DNA from: Thermofilum sp.
GTDB lineage: Archaea > Thermoproteota > Thermoprotei > Thermofilales > Thermofilaceae
Length of the DNA stretch: 64,000 nt
Direction of reading: 5' to 3'
NCBI GenBank assembly: GCA_038741495.1
Contig: JAVYKX010000001.1
Span: 490,918-554,917, forward strand
The notes below the pieces were generated by a model that worked only from the letters and a program-made list of their open reading frames with translations, did not search any database and was not told the origin of the DNA. Shown one piece after another: positions 42,526 to 51,370 of this stretch. The first letter of the stretch is position 1. Each line of letters starts with the position of its first letter. The translations under genes were made by a program, and so were the position numbers.

Positions 42526-43833
42526 CTAGCCTCCGAAGCTCTGCTTAACCTTATCCTTCATCAAGCCTACCGCGTCAGAGGCGGCGATCTCGCCCTTGAC
42601 TGCAGCGCCGAGAACTTGCGCAATCGCTCCTTCAAGCTCTCCAGTTTTCGCACCGTAGAAGAACACCTGGACTTTGTCGTACTTACCAACCATGTCGAGC
42701 TCTTTCCTGTGGGAGGGCCAAAGCCCGGGATCCGTAGCTAAGGCCTTGATGGAGGGGAGTGTGTGGCCCATTTGGACTACAATCAGCCTCTGCCCCTCAA
42801 TGCCCTGGACGTACTGGAGGAACTTCAGCACAGCATCGAGGTTTTCCGTCTTCGGGTTTACTCCCAGAGCGACTGTGTAAGCCATGGTGGCCCTCCCCGC
42901 GCTGCCCTTAGGCAGCAGAGCGATATCCCAGTCACTCCCGTATTTGAAGTCGGGGAACTGATCCGACAGGTATGGGATAAGCCAGCTACCCTCTATCGTC
43001 ATTGCTGCTAGCTGCTTCCCGAAAGCTTCGCCGGACCAGCCAGCGTTAATGTCAGCCGGTGTGACGATCCAGCCTTCTTTCCTGCCTCTCTGGAACATTT
43101 CAATGAAGCGCGTTAGGCTGTTTCTCACGGCGGGGTTGTCAAAGTACGCCGCATCGGCTGCGCTGTAGAATAAGGGGGAGGGCGCTCCGTTAGATAGCAG
43201 GTAGGGGAGCCACCTGTTAAGCTCTGCATGAATAACCAGCCCGGGCTTCCCGGTTCTCTGATGTATCTGCTGCGCTGCGTTGAAGAGATCTTCCCACGTC
43301 CAGGCCTCTGTGGGCTCAGGTACACCTGCTTGCGCGAAAAGCTTCTTGTTGTAGAACAGTGAGAGGACTGACCAGTCCTTTGGGATGCCGTAGAGCTTAC
43401 CATCTCTGCCTTTGAAAGGTTCCAGCAGGAACGGGTAGAACTGATCGATGAACTCTTTCGGGAGCTTGTCTCCAATGGGGTAGACAGCACCTCTTTCTAT
43501 GAAGACTGGAGCCCAGGCCGAATCAAGGTAGAAGATGTCCGGTGCGGCTCCAGCAGCGTAGCTCGCTAGGATGTTCTCTGAGAACATTTGAGTGATTACC
43601 TCGTACTTCACGATAATTCCGGGGTTAGCTTTCTGGAACTCTTCGATAAGCTTCTGGTAATTCTTCATCTCGGTTTCTCCAGCACTCCAGCCAGCGAACC
43701 TGATTACGGTGGCAGTGGGTGGAGCTGCCGGCGCGGAGGGTCTCAGCAGCATGAAGGCGGCAGCAACCACGATCACCAAGATGGCAATCACTCCGAGAGC
43801 CACGAGAGTGGTTCTCTTAGGTTTCTCGGCCAT
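42526..43833 (-). CDS. malE: MalE-type disaccharide-binding protein, membrane-anchored
   Basis: 435 aa. A membrane helix (about residues 8-30) and a short Ala/Pro linker (SAPAAPPTA) precede a CUT1 binding domain that opens with TVIRFAGWSAGETEMKNYQKLIEEFQ (cited in part). No lipobox Cys, so the helix probably anchors it. First gene of the transporter operon; upstream carries the TATA box and the shared palindrome. With GH65 next door, maltose, trehalose or kojibiose are the leading candidate substrates. Confidence 0.9.
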   Translation of the reverse strand: MAEKPKRTTLVALGVIAILVIVVAAAFMLLRPSAPAAPPTATVIRFAGWSAGETEMKNYQKLIEEFQKANPGIIVKYEVITQMFSENILASYAAGAAPDIFYLDSAWAPVFIERGAVYPIGDKLPKEFIDQFYPFLLEPFKGRDGKLYGIPKDWSVLSLFYNKKLFAQAGVPEPTEAWTWEDLFNAAQQIHQRTGKPGLVIHAELNRWLPYLLSNGAPSPLFYSAADAAYFDNPAVRNSLTRFIEMFQRGRKEGWIVTPADINAGWSGEAFGKQLAAMTIEGSWLIPYLSDQFPDFKYGSDWDIALLPKGSAGRATMAYTVALGVNPKTENLDAVLKFLQYVQGIEGQRLIVVQMGHTLPSIKALATDPGLWPSHRKELDMVGKYDKVQVFFYGAKTGELEGAIAQVLGAAVKGEIAASDAVGLMKDKVKQSFGG

Positions 43834-43848
43834 CTGGTGTCAGTTATT

Positions 43849-43873
43849 TACAACTCAAAGTAGTATTTAAAGC
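43849..43873 (-). promoter_or_regulatory. malEFGK promoter: TATA box and shared operator-like palindrome
   Basis: On the minus strand, TATA element GCTTTAAATA is followed at once by TACTACTTTGAGTTGTA (43849-43865 in plus coordinates). Its imperfect arms TACWAC/GTWGTA match the HAD-GH65 palindrome at 13 of 17 positions, in the same position after TATA. Consensus of the two is TACYAYTTTRAGTKGTA. This supports one regulator for both operons. Confidence 0.65.
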
Positions 43874-44039
43874 TTGCGCAAAAGAAGGTAGTAGGTCTTG
43901 AAAAATTGAGAAAGCTTCGGCTATCGGCCTACTAATCTACAGCGGAGAGGAGCTGGGGCTGCTACTTCTCTTTACTCTCCTCGAGAGGAGCCTGAGCAGC
44001 AGGCTTAATATGCCCCCCGGATAGGAGCTGTGGGCCAGC

Positions 44040-45314
44040 TTGTTTCCCGAAACGGTACAGTTCGAGATAGCGAACACGTGCAACCTGTCGTGCATCATGT
44101 GTATTCGGAGAACTTGGAAAGCCCAGGATTTCGGCTACATGGACTTCGACCTCTACAGGAGGGTTATCGACGAGGGTGCCGGGCGGCTGAAGAGGGTTGT
44201 CCTCTACGGTTTCGGCGAGCCTTTCACGCACCCGCGTTTCACTGAGTTCGTCAGGTACGCTCGCAGCGCGCTCGGCGATTATGCTTACATCTTGACCGTG
44301 ACGAACGGCACGCTCCTGGACTCCAGAATGGTTTCCGAAGTTTTCGAGGCGGGTATCGATGAGGTAGCCTTCAGCGTCGACGCTCCCGATATCGAGCCCC
44401 TCTCGACGATCAGAGTTGGCTCTGAGAGCTACGATGTGCTCAGGAACCTGAGAGCCGCGTCCGAGCTGAAGCGCGAGTACGGGGCTAGGCTCGGCATCTC
44501 AACCGTTCTCATGCGGAGCAACTACAGGATGCTACCGCGCCTCGTCGAGCAGGCGGCGGAAGCGGGGCTCGACTACCTGGTCGCCTCCCACGTGGTGCCC
44601 TACCACCCTGCCATCGTGGGAGAAGCTGTGTACACTACAGCCAGCGCGGAAACGGTAAGGTTCTACAAGCAGGCTGGGCGGAAGCTGGGCGCTCTAGCCA
44701 GGGAGGCCCTCTACGATGCTTTCCTCTCCCACTACACCTGGCAGGAAAGGGGGTCGAGGCAGCTCTACCTCAGCCTCCTCGAAGGGATAGCCAGGATAGG
44801 CTACACCTTGAACTACGAGCTGGTAGAGGACGCTCTATCCAGAGAGCAGCTGCTCCAGGACGTGGAGGATACCATCGCAGCTGCGAGGGACATCGCGACG
44901 GCTCACGGGCTCGAGGTGAAGCTGCCCAGCGTTTACGCGGATGCCCGGAACAGGGAGTGCCCCTACGTCAAGCAGAACGCGACGATGATCCTGCGCGACG
45001 GGAAGGTCGTACCCTGCATGGACCTCGCGTACGAGCACCCACTGTACACTAACATGCACGCGAAGATCGTGAAGCAGGTAAGCTTCGGCAACGTTAGCGA
45101 GAAGCCTCTCTCCGAGATCTGGTCCAGCGAGAAGTACGCTAGCTTCAGGGCTCTCAGGAGTAGCCTCACGAGCACTACCCCCTGGTGCGCAGACTGCTCC
45201 TTCTCGACCAGAAAGTGCTGGTACATCGAGACCAACGACTACGACTGCTACGGAAACGAGGTAGGCTGCAGCGAGTGCCTCTATAGCGCGAACCTTGCAC
45301 ACTGCATAATCTGA
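44040..45314 (+). CDS. Radical SAM protein with C-terminal cysteine-rich (SPASM-like) region
   Basis: 424 aa. The radical SAM cluster motif is CNLSCIMC, and the GFGEPFTHP loop binds SAM. The C terminus is rich in Cys (CPYVKQNA, then CADCSFSTRKCW and DCYGNEVGCSECLYSANLAHC) in a SPASM/twitch-like layout that binds extra Fe-S clusters. The ending resembles the maturases of tungsten-dependent aldehyde oxidoreductases, which I mention as a guess; no aldehyde oxidoreductase gene lies in this window. It stands alone between malE and nikR. The start is a TTG; no clear ribosome binding site is seen. Confidence 0.75.
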   Translation: MFPETVQFEIANTCNLSCIMCIRRTWKAQDFGYMDFDLYRRVIDEGAGRLKRVVLYGFGEPFTHPRFTEFVRYARSALGDYAYILTVTNGTLLDSRMVSEVFEAGIDEVAFSVDAPDIEPLSTIRVGSESYDVLRNLRAASELKREYGARLGISTVLMRSNYRMLPRLVEQAAEAGLDYLVASHVVPYHPAIVGEAVYTTASAETVRFYKQAGRKLGALAREALYDAFLSHYTWQERGSRQLYLSLLEGIARIGYTLNYELVEDALSREQLLQDVEDTIAAARDIATAHGLEVKLPSVYADARNRECPYVKQNATMILRDGKVVPCMDLAYEHPLYTNMHAKIVKQVSFGNVSEKPLSEIWSSEKYASFRALRSSLTSTTPWCADCSFSTRKCWYIETNDYDCYGNEVGCSECLYSANLAHCII

Positions 45315-45517
45315 AGAGGAGCTGGGGCGCGCCCCCGAATCAGGCCGCCAGCTTCCTCACGGTGCGCGCGAGCTGCCGCCTAGAGCGGGCTCCCACCGCC
45401 GCCGGCTCTAGAGTGCGTAGAGGTTCCTGCAGCACGCAGGCATTGCCTTCCAGTAGGCTGGCTTGCGAGCAAGCTGCGGTGGTTGAAGCCCGCGCTTCGG
45501 CTCTCCGGTGCTAGCGG

Positions 45518-45928
45518 CTACCGCCGCTGACCGCGCGCTCTCACTGCTACCAGCGAGTGCTGGACTGAGAATACTCCGCTTACCCGCCTCAGCGAGGATA
45601 TCAGGCTCCGTATCCTCTCACCCTTACCCTCAACAGTTAGCACTTCTACGCACTTGTCATCTGAGACGTGGAGGTGCGTGCTCGACCGCACGATATCGAG
45701 GTGCTCGTGCTGCGCGTCGACGAGCGCGTGGACAGTCTCGCCTCGCGTGTGGTCGTAAGCCACCGTAACCGCACCGGCGTAGTACTCGTCTCCGCTCAGC
45801 AGGTGCGAAGAGTAGTGAACAATAGAGTCGCTGATGATCCTCGACCGGTTGTAGACTCCCGTCTTCCTCGCCAGGTCTTCGAGGAGCTTGTACACCTCGT
45901 CTGGGAGGGCTACGCTCACTCTCCTCAA
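45518..45928 (-). CDS. nikR: NikR nickel-responsive regulator
   Basis: 136 aa. N-terminal ribbon-helix-helix domain (MRRVSVALPDEVYKLLEDLARKTG) and a C-terminal ACT-like metal-binding domain. His74, His85, His87 and Cys93 correspond in spacing to the four nickel ligands of E. coli NikR (His76, His87, His89, Cys95), so the square-planar nickel site is complete. It should repress nickel uptake when metal is bound. Its own promoter lies in the 43 nt before YbaK. No nik transporter is adjacent. Confidence 0.88.
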   Translation of the reverse strand: MRRVSVALPDEVYKLLEDLARKTGVYNRSRIISDSIVHYSSHLLSGDEYYAGAVTVAYDHTRGETVHALVDAQHEHLDIVRSSTHLHVSDDKCVEVLTVEGKGERIRSLISSLRRVSGVFSVQHSLVAVRARGQRR

Positions 45929-45971
45929 GAGCGCTCCCGCGTAGGTACCCCGAAGGGATAGATAAATGGTT

Positions 45972-46427
45972 TTAAGTGTGCTCCTTCTTAGGCACGTTCA
46001 AGACCGTAGCTTCAGCCAGCTTCAGTATATCCTCTGCCTTTATGAAGAGAAGGTGCTGCGAGTCGCCTCCCCCCACGTAGTAGTAGCCGCCTAGCAGCTC
46101 TTCATCCAGGTACACGGGGAGTTTCCGCAAGTGCCCTACAGGCGGCACGCCGCCGGGAGGGTAGCCCGTAGCCTCTATGACTTCGCTATCGGTGGCGAGC
46201 CTGAGCTTCTTGCACCCAAGGAGGCGGGCCAGCTTCGCCTGGTCTACCCTCCTATCCCCCCTGACAACCACCAGGAGGGCTTTACCTTGCTCTGAGACGA
46301 GAACCACAGTTTTGGCGATGCGGCTGAGCTCGATGCCCAGGTTCTCGGCAGCTTCGCGCGAGGTCGAGGCCCTAGGCACCTCCACTAGCCTGTACTCTAT
46401 TCCGGCTCTCTCGAGGAAGGACTTCAA
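45972..46427 (-). CDS. YbaK/ProX-family aminoacyl-tRNA deacylase
   Basis: 151 aa from a TTG. Family motifs: TVVLVSEQGKALLVVVRGDRRVD, LRLATDSEVIEATGYPPGGVPPVGH and YVGGGDSQHLLFIKAEDIL (cited in part), with the conserved Lys near the start of the VVVRGD strand. These enzymes remove mischarged amino acids such as Ala or Cys from tRNA-Pro. It follows TyrRS on the same strand after 24 nt, suggesting one transcript of translation-quality genes. Frame is open a little upstream of the TTG without another normal start codon. Confidence 0.85.
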   Translation of the reverse strand: MKSFLERAGIEYRLVEVPRASTSREAAENLGIELSRIAKTVVLVSEQGKALLVVVRGDRRVDQAKLARLLGCKKLRLATDSEVIEATGYPPGGVPPVGHLRKLPVYLDEELLGGYYYVGGGDSQHLLFIKAEDILKLAEATVLNVPKKEHT

Positions 46428-46451
46428 GCTTTCCGGGCCGAGCGTGAGGGT

Positions 46452-47600
46452 TCACCTCGTTATCTTTATCTCTCTCATCTCTTCGAGGTACTGCCTCCCA
46501 GGGCCCTCGGCGAAGTGCTTGTAAGCAGGCTCGAGGATCTCCGCTAGGCGTGTGGCGACGGCCTCCTTGAGGTCTAGCGGGTGTACCTTCTTCTCGCGGA
46601 ATGCCTCCTCGAGGCTCTGGTAGCTCTCGAAGCTCGCCCGGGCTCCGGTCTTCTTGTTGACAACCTCGAAGGGTTCTCTGAGCTGCCGAAAGATAATGTA
46701 CCTCGCAATCTCGAGCACGGGGTTCAGCTCCACCTCGCCCGCGGGGCAGAAGGCTCCGAGCACTTTCGAGCGGACGACTTCGGGAGGATCGTGGATGAAC
46801 ACGGCCCCCTCGGGCTTAGACTTCGACATCTTAGCGTCCGCGACCACCTTCTCGAACTCCTCCCGGCTGCCAGCCCTCCTGGCCTCCACCAGGGCTCTCC
46901 AGCTCTCCTGATCCATCGCCAGCGCGGGGAGGAGGTGGTGGTGCACCGCTACGGGCTTGTAGCCGAACGCTTTCTCGCCCACTTCGATCGCGATCACGTG
47001 CGCTTTCCTCTGATCCATCCCGCCGTGAGCGATGTTCACTCCGAGGCTGAAGATATCGGCCACCTGCATCGGCACGTAGAGCAGCTGGGCGAAGCTCAGC
47101 GCTTCGCTTTCCCTCCTCCCGAGGATGGTGACCGAGCGCCGGACTCTCGAGAGCGTTGCCTCCATGGAGACCTTCAAGACGTTTGTGAAGTAGTCGATCC
47201 CGAGCTTCTCGTAGAGCTCCGAGCCGAGCACGAACCTCGTCTTCTCCGGGTCGCCTCCGACAAGCTTCAACGACACTTTCAGCGCCTCCTTGAAGTACCC
47301 GCCGGCAACCCTCCTTATGGTCGAGAGGTCCCCGCCCAGCTTCCTGTTAATCCAGCTGTGGTAGTCTGCCAGGAAGACCTGCGTCTCCACCCCGACCCCC
47401 TGCAGGTCGGCGACCTTCTGCATTGAGATGAGCCCAGTGCCGAGGTGCACGTACCCCGAGATCTCAAAGCCGATGTAGTGGACGAGCCTCTCGCCGGCCT
47501 CAGCCATCGCTTTAAGCCTCTCTGGGGAGATAAGCTCCTCGGTGGGCTCCCGCAGCGCAGCCGAGACTACAGCGTCCGGGTTCACCGTGATCCGCTGCAA
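46452..47600 (-). CDS. tyrS: Archaeal tyrosyl-tRNA synthetase
   Basis: 382 aa from TTG 47600, chosen because AGGAGG precedes it by nine bases and a TATA-like GCTTTAAC lies before; the open frame to 48407 would overlap a divergent gene. Class I signatures: HLGTG (HIGH variant, in [12 protein letters not shown]) and KMSKS ([12 protein letters not shown]). The tyrosine-specific [12 protein letters not shown] and [17 protein letters not shown] motifs agree with archaeal TyrRS. No anticodon-binding S4 domain, as expected for archaea. Confidence 0.93.
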   Translation of the reverse strand: MQRITVNPDAVVSAALREPTEELISPERLKAMAEAGERLVHYIGFEISGYVHLGTGLISMQKVADLQGVGVETQVFLADYHSWINRKLGGDLSTIRRVAGGYFKEALKVSLKLVGGDPEKTRFVLGSELYEKLGIDYFTNVLKVSMEATLSRVRRSVTILGRRESEALSFAQLLYVPMQVADIFSLGVNIAHGGMDQRKAHVIAIEVGEKAFGYKPVAVHHHLLPALAMDQESWRALVEARRAGSREEFEKVVADAKMSKSKPEGAVFIHDPPEVVRSKVLGAFCPAGEVELNPVLEIARYIIFRQLREPFEVVNKKTGARASFESYQSLEEAFREKKVHPLDLKEAVATRLAEILEPAYKHFAEGPGRQYLEEMREIKITR

Positions 47601-47705
47601 GCAGACTCGCCTCCTGTTAAAGCTTTCCGCAGCTGTTTTGCAGCTCGCTCGAGAAGCGCAAGAGAGAAAAGCAGGCGGCGACCACAGAGCTTGCGGTGGG
47701 AGCTC

Positions 47706-48914
47706 GTGAGAGTAGCTGTGCTCGGCTGCGGCGCGGTAGGCTCCGTCTTCGCTAAGCTTGCAGTCGAGGAGAAGCTGGGAGAGGTAGTCTGCCTGGACCG
47801 CTACCCGGAGAGGGCTAAGGCTTCTCTGAGCTACGGTGTGCAAGCTGACGTGCCTGTTGAAGCTGTAGATGCGCTCGACAGCGAGGGGCTCACCCGCAAG
47901 CTGGCCGGCTTCGACTTCGTAGTTAACGCTCTGCCGACCTTCGCCCGCGTTAACCGGCGCGAGATCCTCCTGAACCCCCTGGTCATGGCGGCGGCGCTCC
48001 GCGCGGGAGCGAACTACGTAGACCTCGCGTGCTACGGCGGCAAGAAGCGTAGAGCAGAGCAGCTGTCGCTCGCGGGGCAGTTCAGCGGGGAGGGGTTGCT
48101 CGCGCTCATCAACAGCGGTGGCTCGCCAGGCCTCTCGAACATTCTCGCCCGTAGCGCTTACGAGGAGCTGGACTCCACGCAGACAGTCACGGTGATGAGC
48201 CTGGAGGACCAGCGCGGGAGCACTTTCGTGATCCCCTGGTCCCGGGAGGAGATGCTGAGCGTCGCGTCCCCTGTGCTGGCCTACAGGAACGGGAGGTTTG
48301 AGCTGCAGGACCCCTTCGCCGAAGCTGAGGTCTGCGAGTTCCCGGAGCCCCTGGGATCTGTCAGGTGCTACTCCGTGTCGAACGATGAGAGCTACACGAT
48401 CCCCCACTTCCTCAGGATCCGGAACTTCCGCTACCTAGCTGGGGGCAGCGATATCGAGGTTCTCCGCGCCCTCTACAGGCTGGGGATCTTCAGCAGCAAG
48501 CCGCTCCGGTTGAGGAAAGCGCTCGTCACGCCCAGGGAAGTGCTCTACCACATTCTCGAGAGCGCTGTGAACCCCGCTGAAGTCGACGCAGCCCTCAGGG
48601 AGGGGGACCTGGAGGACGCGTACTTCGCTATCCAGGTGGTGGCGGAAGGCGAGGTCAGCGGGGAGAGAGCCCTGGCGAGAAGGTACGTTATCTTCCCGAG
48701 CCAGCGTAGGGTAGCGCAGCTCATGCCGGGAGCGACCTACATAACCTACCCGACAGCAGTCTGCGCTCTGGCGATGCTGAAAGCCGTGAAGGGGAGGAGG
48801 CTCAGAGGCGTGCTGCCCCCCGAAGCCCTCCCGAGACCGCTGAGAAGGCTCGTCCTCGAGGAGCTGGAGAGACGCCACATAATAGTTAACGAGGAGTTCA
48901 AAGTCCTACCCTAG
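47706..48914 (+). CDS. Saccharopine dehydrogenase-family oxidoreductase
   Basis: 402 aa from GTG 47706, with GGTGGG 5 nt upstream. The long open frame to 47445 overlaps tyrS and is not used. Rossmann motif [17 protein letters not shown], then [20 protein letters not shown], and the family's [20 protein letters not shown]. Archaeal members may act in lysine or other amino acid metabolism, but sequence does not say which. Divergent from tyrS, with a shared short promoter gap. Confidence 0.82.
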   Translation: MRVAVLGCGAVGSVFAKLAVEEKLGEVVCLDRYPERAKASLSYGVQADVPVEAVDALDSEGLTRKLAGFDFVVNALPTFARVNRREILLNPLVMAAALRAGANYVDLACYGGKKRRAEQLSLAGQFSGEGLLALINSGGSPGLSNILARSAYEELDSTQTVTVMSLEDQRGSTFVIPWSREEMLSVASPVLAYRNGRFELQDPFAEAEVCEFPEPLGSVRCYSVSNDESYTIPHFLRIRNFRYLAGGSDIEVLRALYRLGIFSSKPLRLRKALVTPREVLYHILESAVNPAEVDAALREGDLEDAYFAIQVVAEGEVSGERALARRYVIFPSQRRVAQLMPGATYITYPTAVCALAMLKAVKGRRLRGVLPPEALPRPLRRLVLEELERRHIIVNEEFKVLP

Positions 48915-48990
48915 CGCGCCGCTGTGCGGCAGTTGAAGCGCCCCCCACCTGAGCCCCGGGCTAGCGCCGTTGGCCAGCGCGGCTCGGCGG

Positions 48991-50115
48991 TTAGCCTCTG
49001 CCGAGCTTTCTTACGAACTGCAGAAGATCCTGGTAGGCTAGGATCTTAGCCTTCTGCTTAACCCCCGGTGGGCCCGGCCTCTTCATGTAGAACAGGTTGA
49101 CCTCAGGCAGAGTGCCGCGGAAGCCGGCCCGAAGCGAAGCGTAAGCGAGCCTGGCGAGGTCTACCATGTAGCCGGCAAGCGCCGGGCTGTCGTTAATCCT
49201 CGCGCTGACTACTAGCTCGTCGATAAAGCCGCCGAAAGAGATCCACTGAACATGCATCGCCACGAACTTCTTGTCGCCGAGAGGCTCAAGGTAGCCGGTA
49301 GGCTTGATGAAGTGCGGAGGCTCGTAGCCCAGCACCTCCTCGAGGAAGCTGCTCTTCGTCTCCTCCTTCGCCGCGTTCCGGTCGGGCTCGGTGAGCGAGA
49401 GGAAATCGGTGTTTCCGCCGATGTTGAACTGGGCGATGGAGAGCACCCTCCTGTTCCTCTCCGCTAGGTGCTCAGCCAGGTCGACAGTCAGCGGAGTAGC
49501 CCCCGTCGCGCCATCATCGCCGAGCACTAGCGAGCCGCTGAGCTGCGCCTGCTCAACGAGAGCGGGGCTGCAGGCCACGTGGGCCGGCTGCATGTTCACG
49601 TGCGCTACCCCGCTTCTCTTCAGGGTGAGGAGGGCGTAGACCTGAGGGTGGGGGAGCTCGCCCCTGAGCGTTTTCCTCTCAGCTTCCTCCCGATCGCGGA
49701 GAGGCTCCGAGCGCGCTGTCGTCGTTACGTCGAACACCACGTCGGGCTTCGCGTCGTCCAGCAGCTCCTCGAAGCGGGCGATAGCGTCCTCCAGCGGGAG
49801 CCTATCGTCGAGAGCAGCTGTTCTGATGAATGAGGGGGTGCTCGCCAGCCTCAGGCCCGGGCTCACGGCGACCTCCGCCAGCTCCGGCTCAGGCTTAAGG
49901 TTGTAGCGCTCCGCTACTTCGTAGAGCGTCCTCCCCACCTTGCTCGCGTCCACATCCACGCTCGCGACAACCTCGAGCCGCTTAATCGGAACACCGAAGT
50001 CGATCTTCGCGAGCGGAACCCCCCAGGGCTCAGCCAGACCCTTCTTCAAGCGGGCGAGACCCCAGGCGAAGACGGTGGCAGCGTGCCCCTGCCCGAGCAG
50101 CATCACGCGCACCAT
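48991..50115 (-). CDS. Archaeal myo-inositol-1-phosphate synthase-like protein
   Basis: 374 aa. N-terminal NAD(P)-binding GQGHAATVFAWGLARLKKG, then VNMQPAHVACSPALVEQAQLSGS, DDGATGATPLTVDLAEHLAERNR, FNIGGNTDFLSL and KEETKSSFLEEVL, which match the catalytic NTD and lysine motifs of the Ino1 family. It makes inositol 1-phosphate from glucose 6-phosphate, used for archaeal phosphoinositol lipids or the heat-protectant di-myo-inositol phosphate. A short IR lies just after its TATA box. Confidence 0.88.
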   Translation of the reverse strand: MVRVMLLGQGHAATVFAWGLARLKKGLAEPWGVPLAKIDFGVPIKRLEVVASVDVDASKVGRTLYEVAERYNLKPEPELAEVAVSPGLRLASTPSFIRTAALDDRLPLEDAIARFEELLDDAKPDVVFDVTTTARSEPLRDREEAERKTLRGELPHPQVYALLTLKRSGVAHVNMQPAHVACSPALVEQAQLSGSLVLGDDGATGATPLTVDLAEHLAERNRRVLSIAQFNIGGNTDFLSLTEPDRNAAKEETKSSFLEEVLGYEPPHFIKPTGYLEPLGDKKFVAMHVQWISFGGFIDELVVSARINDSPALAGYMVDLARLAYASLRAGFRGTLPEVNLFYMKRPGPPGVKQKAKILAYQDLLQFVRKLGRG

Positions 50116-50129
50116 GACTTTTCACAACC

Positions 50130-50153
50130 ATGAAATAGTTCATAGTTATAAAC
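50130..50153 (-). promoter_or_regulatory. Inositol-phosphate synthase promoter with inverted repeat
   Basis: On the minus strand a TATA-like GTTTATAACT lies at about 50144-50153. Directly downstream is ATGAAATAGTTCAT (50130-50143 plus coordinates), arms ATGAA/TTCAT with four bases between. Start at 50115. A PadR-type regulator gene lies about 120 nt away on the same strand and could bind it, but PadR sites are usually longer. Confidence 0.4.
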
Positions 50154-50237
50154 ATACCTCGGGGTCGAGCGCCGGGAAAACCCCGCGCCCGGCCGGCCCC
50201 AGCAGCTGCGACGCGCTGGCAGCTTGCCGGGGTGCAC

Positions 50238-50579
50238 TCAGAAGCCTCCTGGCTCCAGGCCAGCCACCTCCACGAGTCTTCTCGTAAGCACCTTGAGGTG
50301 GGTGAGCCCCTCTGCGAGGAGCTCTCTACCCTTCTCCGTTACTCTGTAGTACTTCCTCCTCTCCACGAAGTAGCTCTCCACGAAGCCCTCGCTCTCGAGC
50401 CTGCTGAGAACCACGTAGGGCAGCACTTTGCCAGGCTTGAAGCCGAAATCCCTCTCTATCGCTTTCACGAGGTCGTAGGGGTAGCTATCCCCCCGGCAGA
50501 GCTCCGCCAGAACGTAGAGCCAGAGGTTCTCTACTCCCAGCTTTCTCTTCAGGCGGGCAACGGGTGGTGGAACGCTCAC
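50238..50579 (-). CDS. PadR-family transcriptional regulator
   Basis: 113 aa. Winged helix with YPYDLVKAIERDFGFKPGKVLPYVVLSRLESEGFVE (residues about 33-70, cited in part), then the beta wing VERRKYYRVTEKGRELL and a C-terminal dimer helix. Small PadR type. Often controls efflux or membrane genes; target not evident here. Confidence 0.88.
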   Translation of the reverse strand: MSVPPPVARLKRKLGVENLWLYVLAELCRGDSYPYDLVKAIERDFGFKPGKVLPYVVLSRLESEGFVESYFVERRKYYRVTEKGRELLAEGLTHLKVLTRRLVEVAGLEPGGF

Positions 50580-50647
50580 GAGAGGTGACGCTTACGCATG
50601 TATTTAAATCGCAAACCTTTGCTCCGGCCAGCTGCCAGGGGGCCCCC

Positions 50648-51049
50648 TCAGCCCTCCCGCCTCCCTGTGAGGCTGCCCGCTAAGCTGATAGGGTGCAGCT
50701 CCAAGCCGAGGGGTCTGAAACGCTCAAAGTGCTTAACGTTCCTCGTGAGCAGGGGCAGCTTCCTGGCTATCGCTACCGCAGCGACTAAGAGGTCTCTATC
50801 GTCCACCAGGAGGCCGGCACCGCGCAGCTTCCTCCAGATCCCCGCCGCTCTCTCGATGATCTCGTTGTCGTGGTAGATTATGGTGAACTCCTCTTCGAGA
50901 AGCTTCTTCGCCTCAGCAGGGTCCCTGGTACCGCGAGTGAACTCGTAGAGCGTGATCTCCGAGATGAACCACTGCCCTTCGGGCAGCTCCGCACGCCTCC
51001 TGACGTAGTCGATCAAGTAGTCTGTGTCTACTAGTACTCGCGAGCCCAC
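50648..51049 (-). CDS. VapC-type PIN-domain toxin
   Basis: 133 aa from GTG 51049; the upstream part of the open frame overlaps the antitoxin and is low-complexity. PIN acid residues: VDTDYLIDY, then EITLYEFTRG, VDDRDLLVAAVAIARKLPLLTRNVKHF. Overlaps the VapB stop by 19 nt. The ribosome-binding sequence GAGGAGG overlaps the start. Targets are unknown. Confidence 0.82.
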   Translation of the reverse strand: MGSRVLVDTDYLIDYVRRRAELPEGQWFISEITLYEFTRGTRDPAEAKKLLEEEFTIIYHDNEIIERAAGIWRKLRGAGLLVDDRDLLVAAVAIARKLPLLTRNVKHFERFRPLGLELHPISLAGSLTGRREG

Positions 51050-51240
51050 CTCCTCACCCTGACTTCCTCGAACTCCGCTTCCAGAAGCTCGCCCAGCCTC
51101 TCCCTGACTCTCTCCCTCCTCTCCCTCAGCATCTCCTCCGCCAGGCTGCGCAGGAACTCTTCCCACGTCTTGCCCCCCTTCAGCTTCTCGAGCAGCTCCT
51201 TCGTCTCTGCAGAGACCGTGATCGTCGTCACTCTACCCAT
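51031..51240 (-). CDS. VapB-type antitoxin
   Basis: 69 aa from ATG 51240 (a second ATG lies three codons upstream at 51249). It begins with TTITVSAETKELLEKLKGGKTWEEFLRSLAEE, the short beta strand and helices of the archaeal VapB RHH-type family, and ends in a charged helix. Overlaps vapC. Expected to bind its own promoter and neutralise the toxin. Confidence 0.8.
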   Translation of the reverse strand: MGRVTTITVSAETKELLEKLKGGKTWEEFLRSLAEEMLRERRERVRERLGELLEAEFEEVRVRRWAREY

Positions 51241-51370
51241 AAGCCTCAATTATCGCGCGCCAGCACCCCATATAAGCATTACCAAGCTTGAAAAAATTAA
51301 GTTTAGTTAAAAAATTGAGAAGAAACCCGCAATTGAGGCGCCGAGCCCAGAGCGGAGACCGCTCGCGAGC

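Noticed and set aside
45324-45335. Palindrome GGGGCGCGCCCC after the radical SAM gene
   Set aside because: Short and GC-only in a GC-rich genome; no T run and no loop, so no role is supported.
46581-47426. 281-codon open frame opposite TyrRS
   Set aside because: Antisense shadow; no conserved motifs and the TyrRS frame is clear.
47601-48407. Long N-terminal extension of TyrRS frame
   Set aside because: It overlaps the divergent saccharopine-dehydrogenase-like gene; the TTG at 47600 has AGGAGG and a TATA element in the right place.
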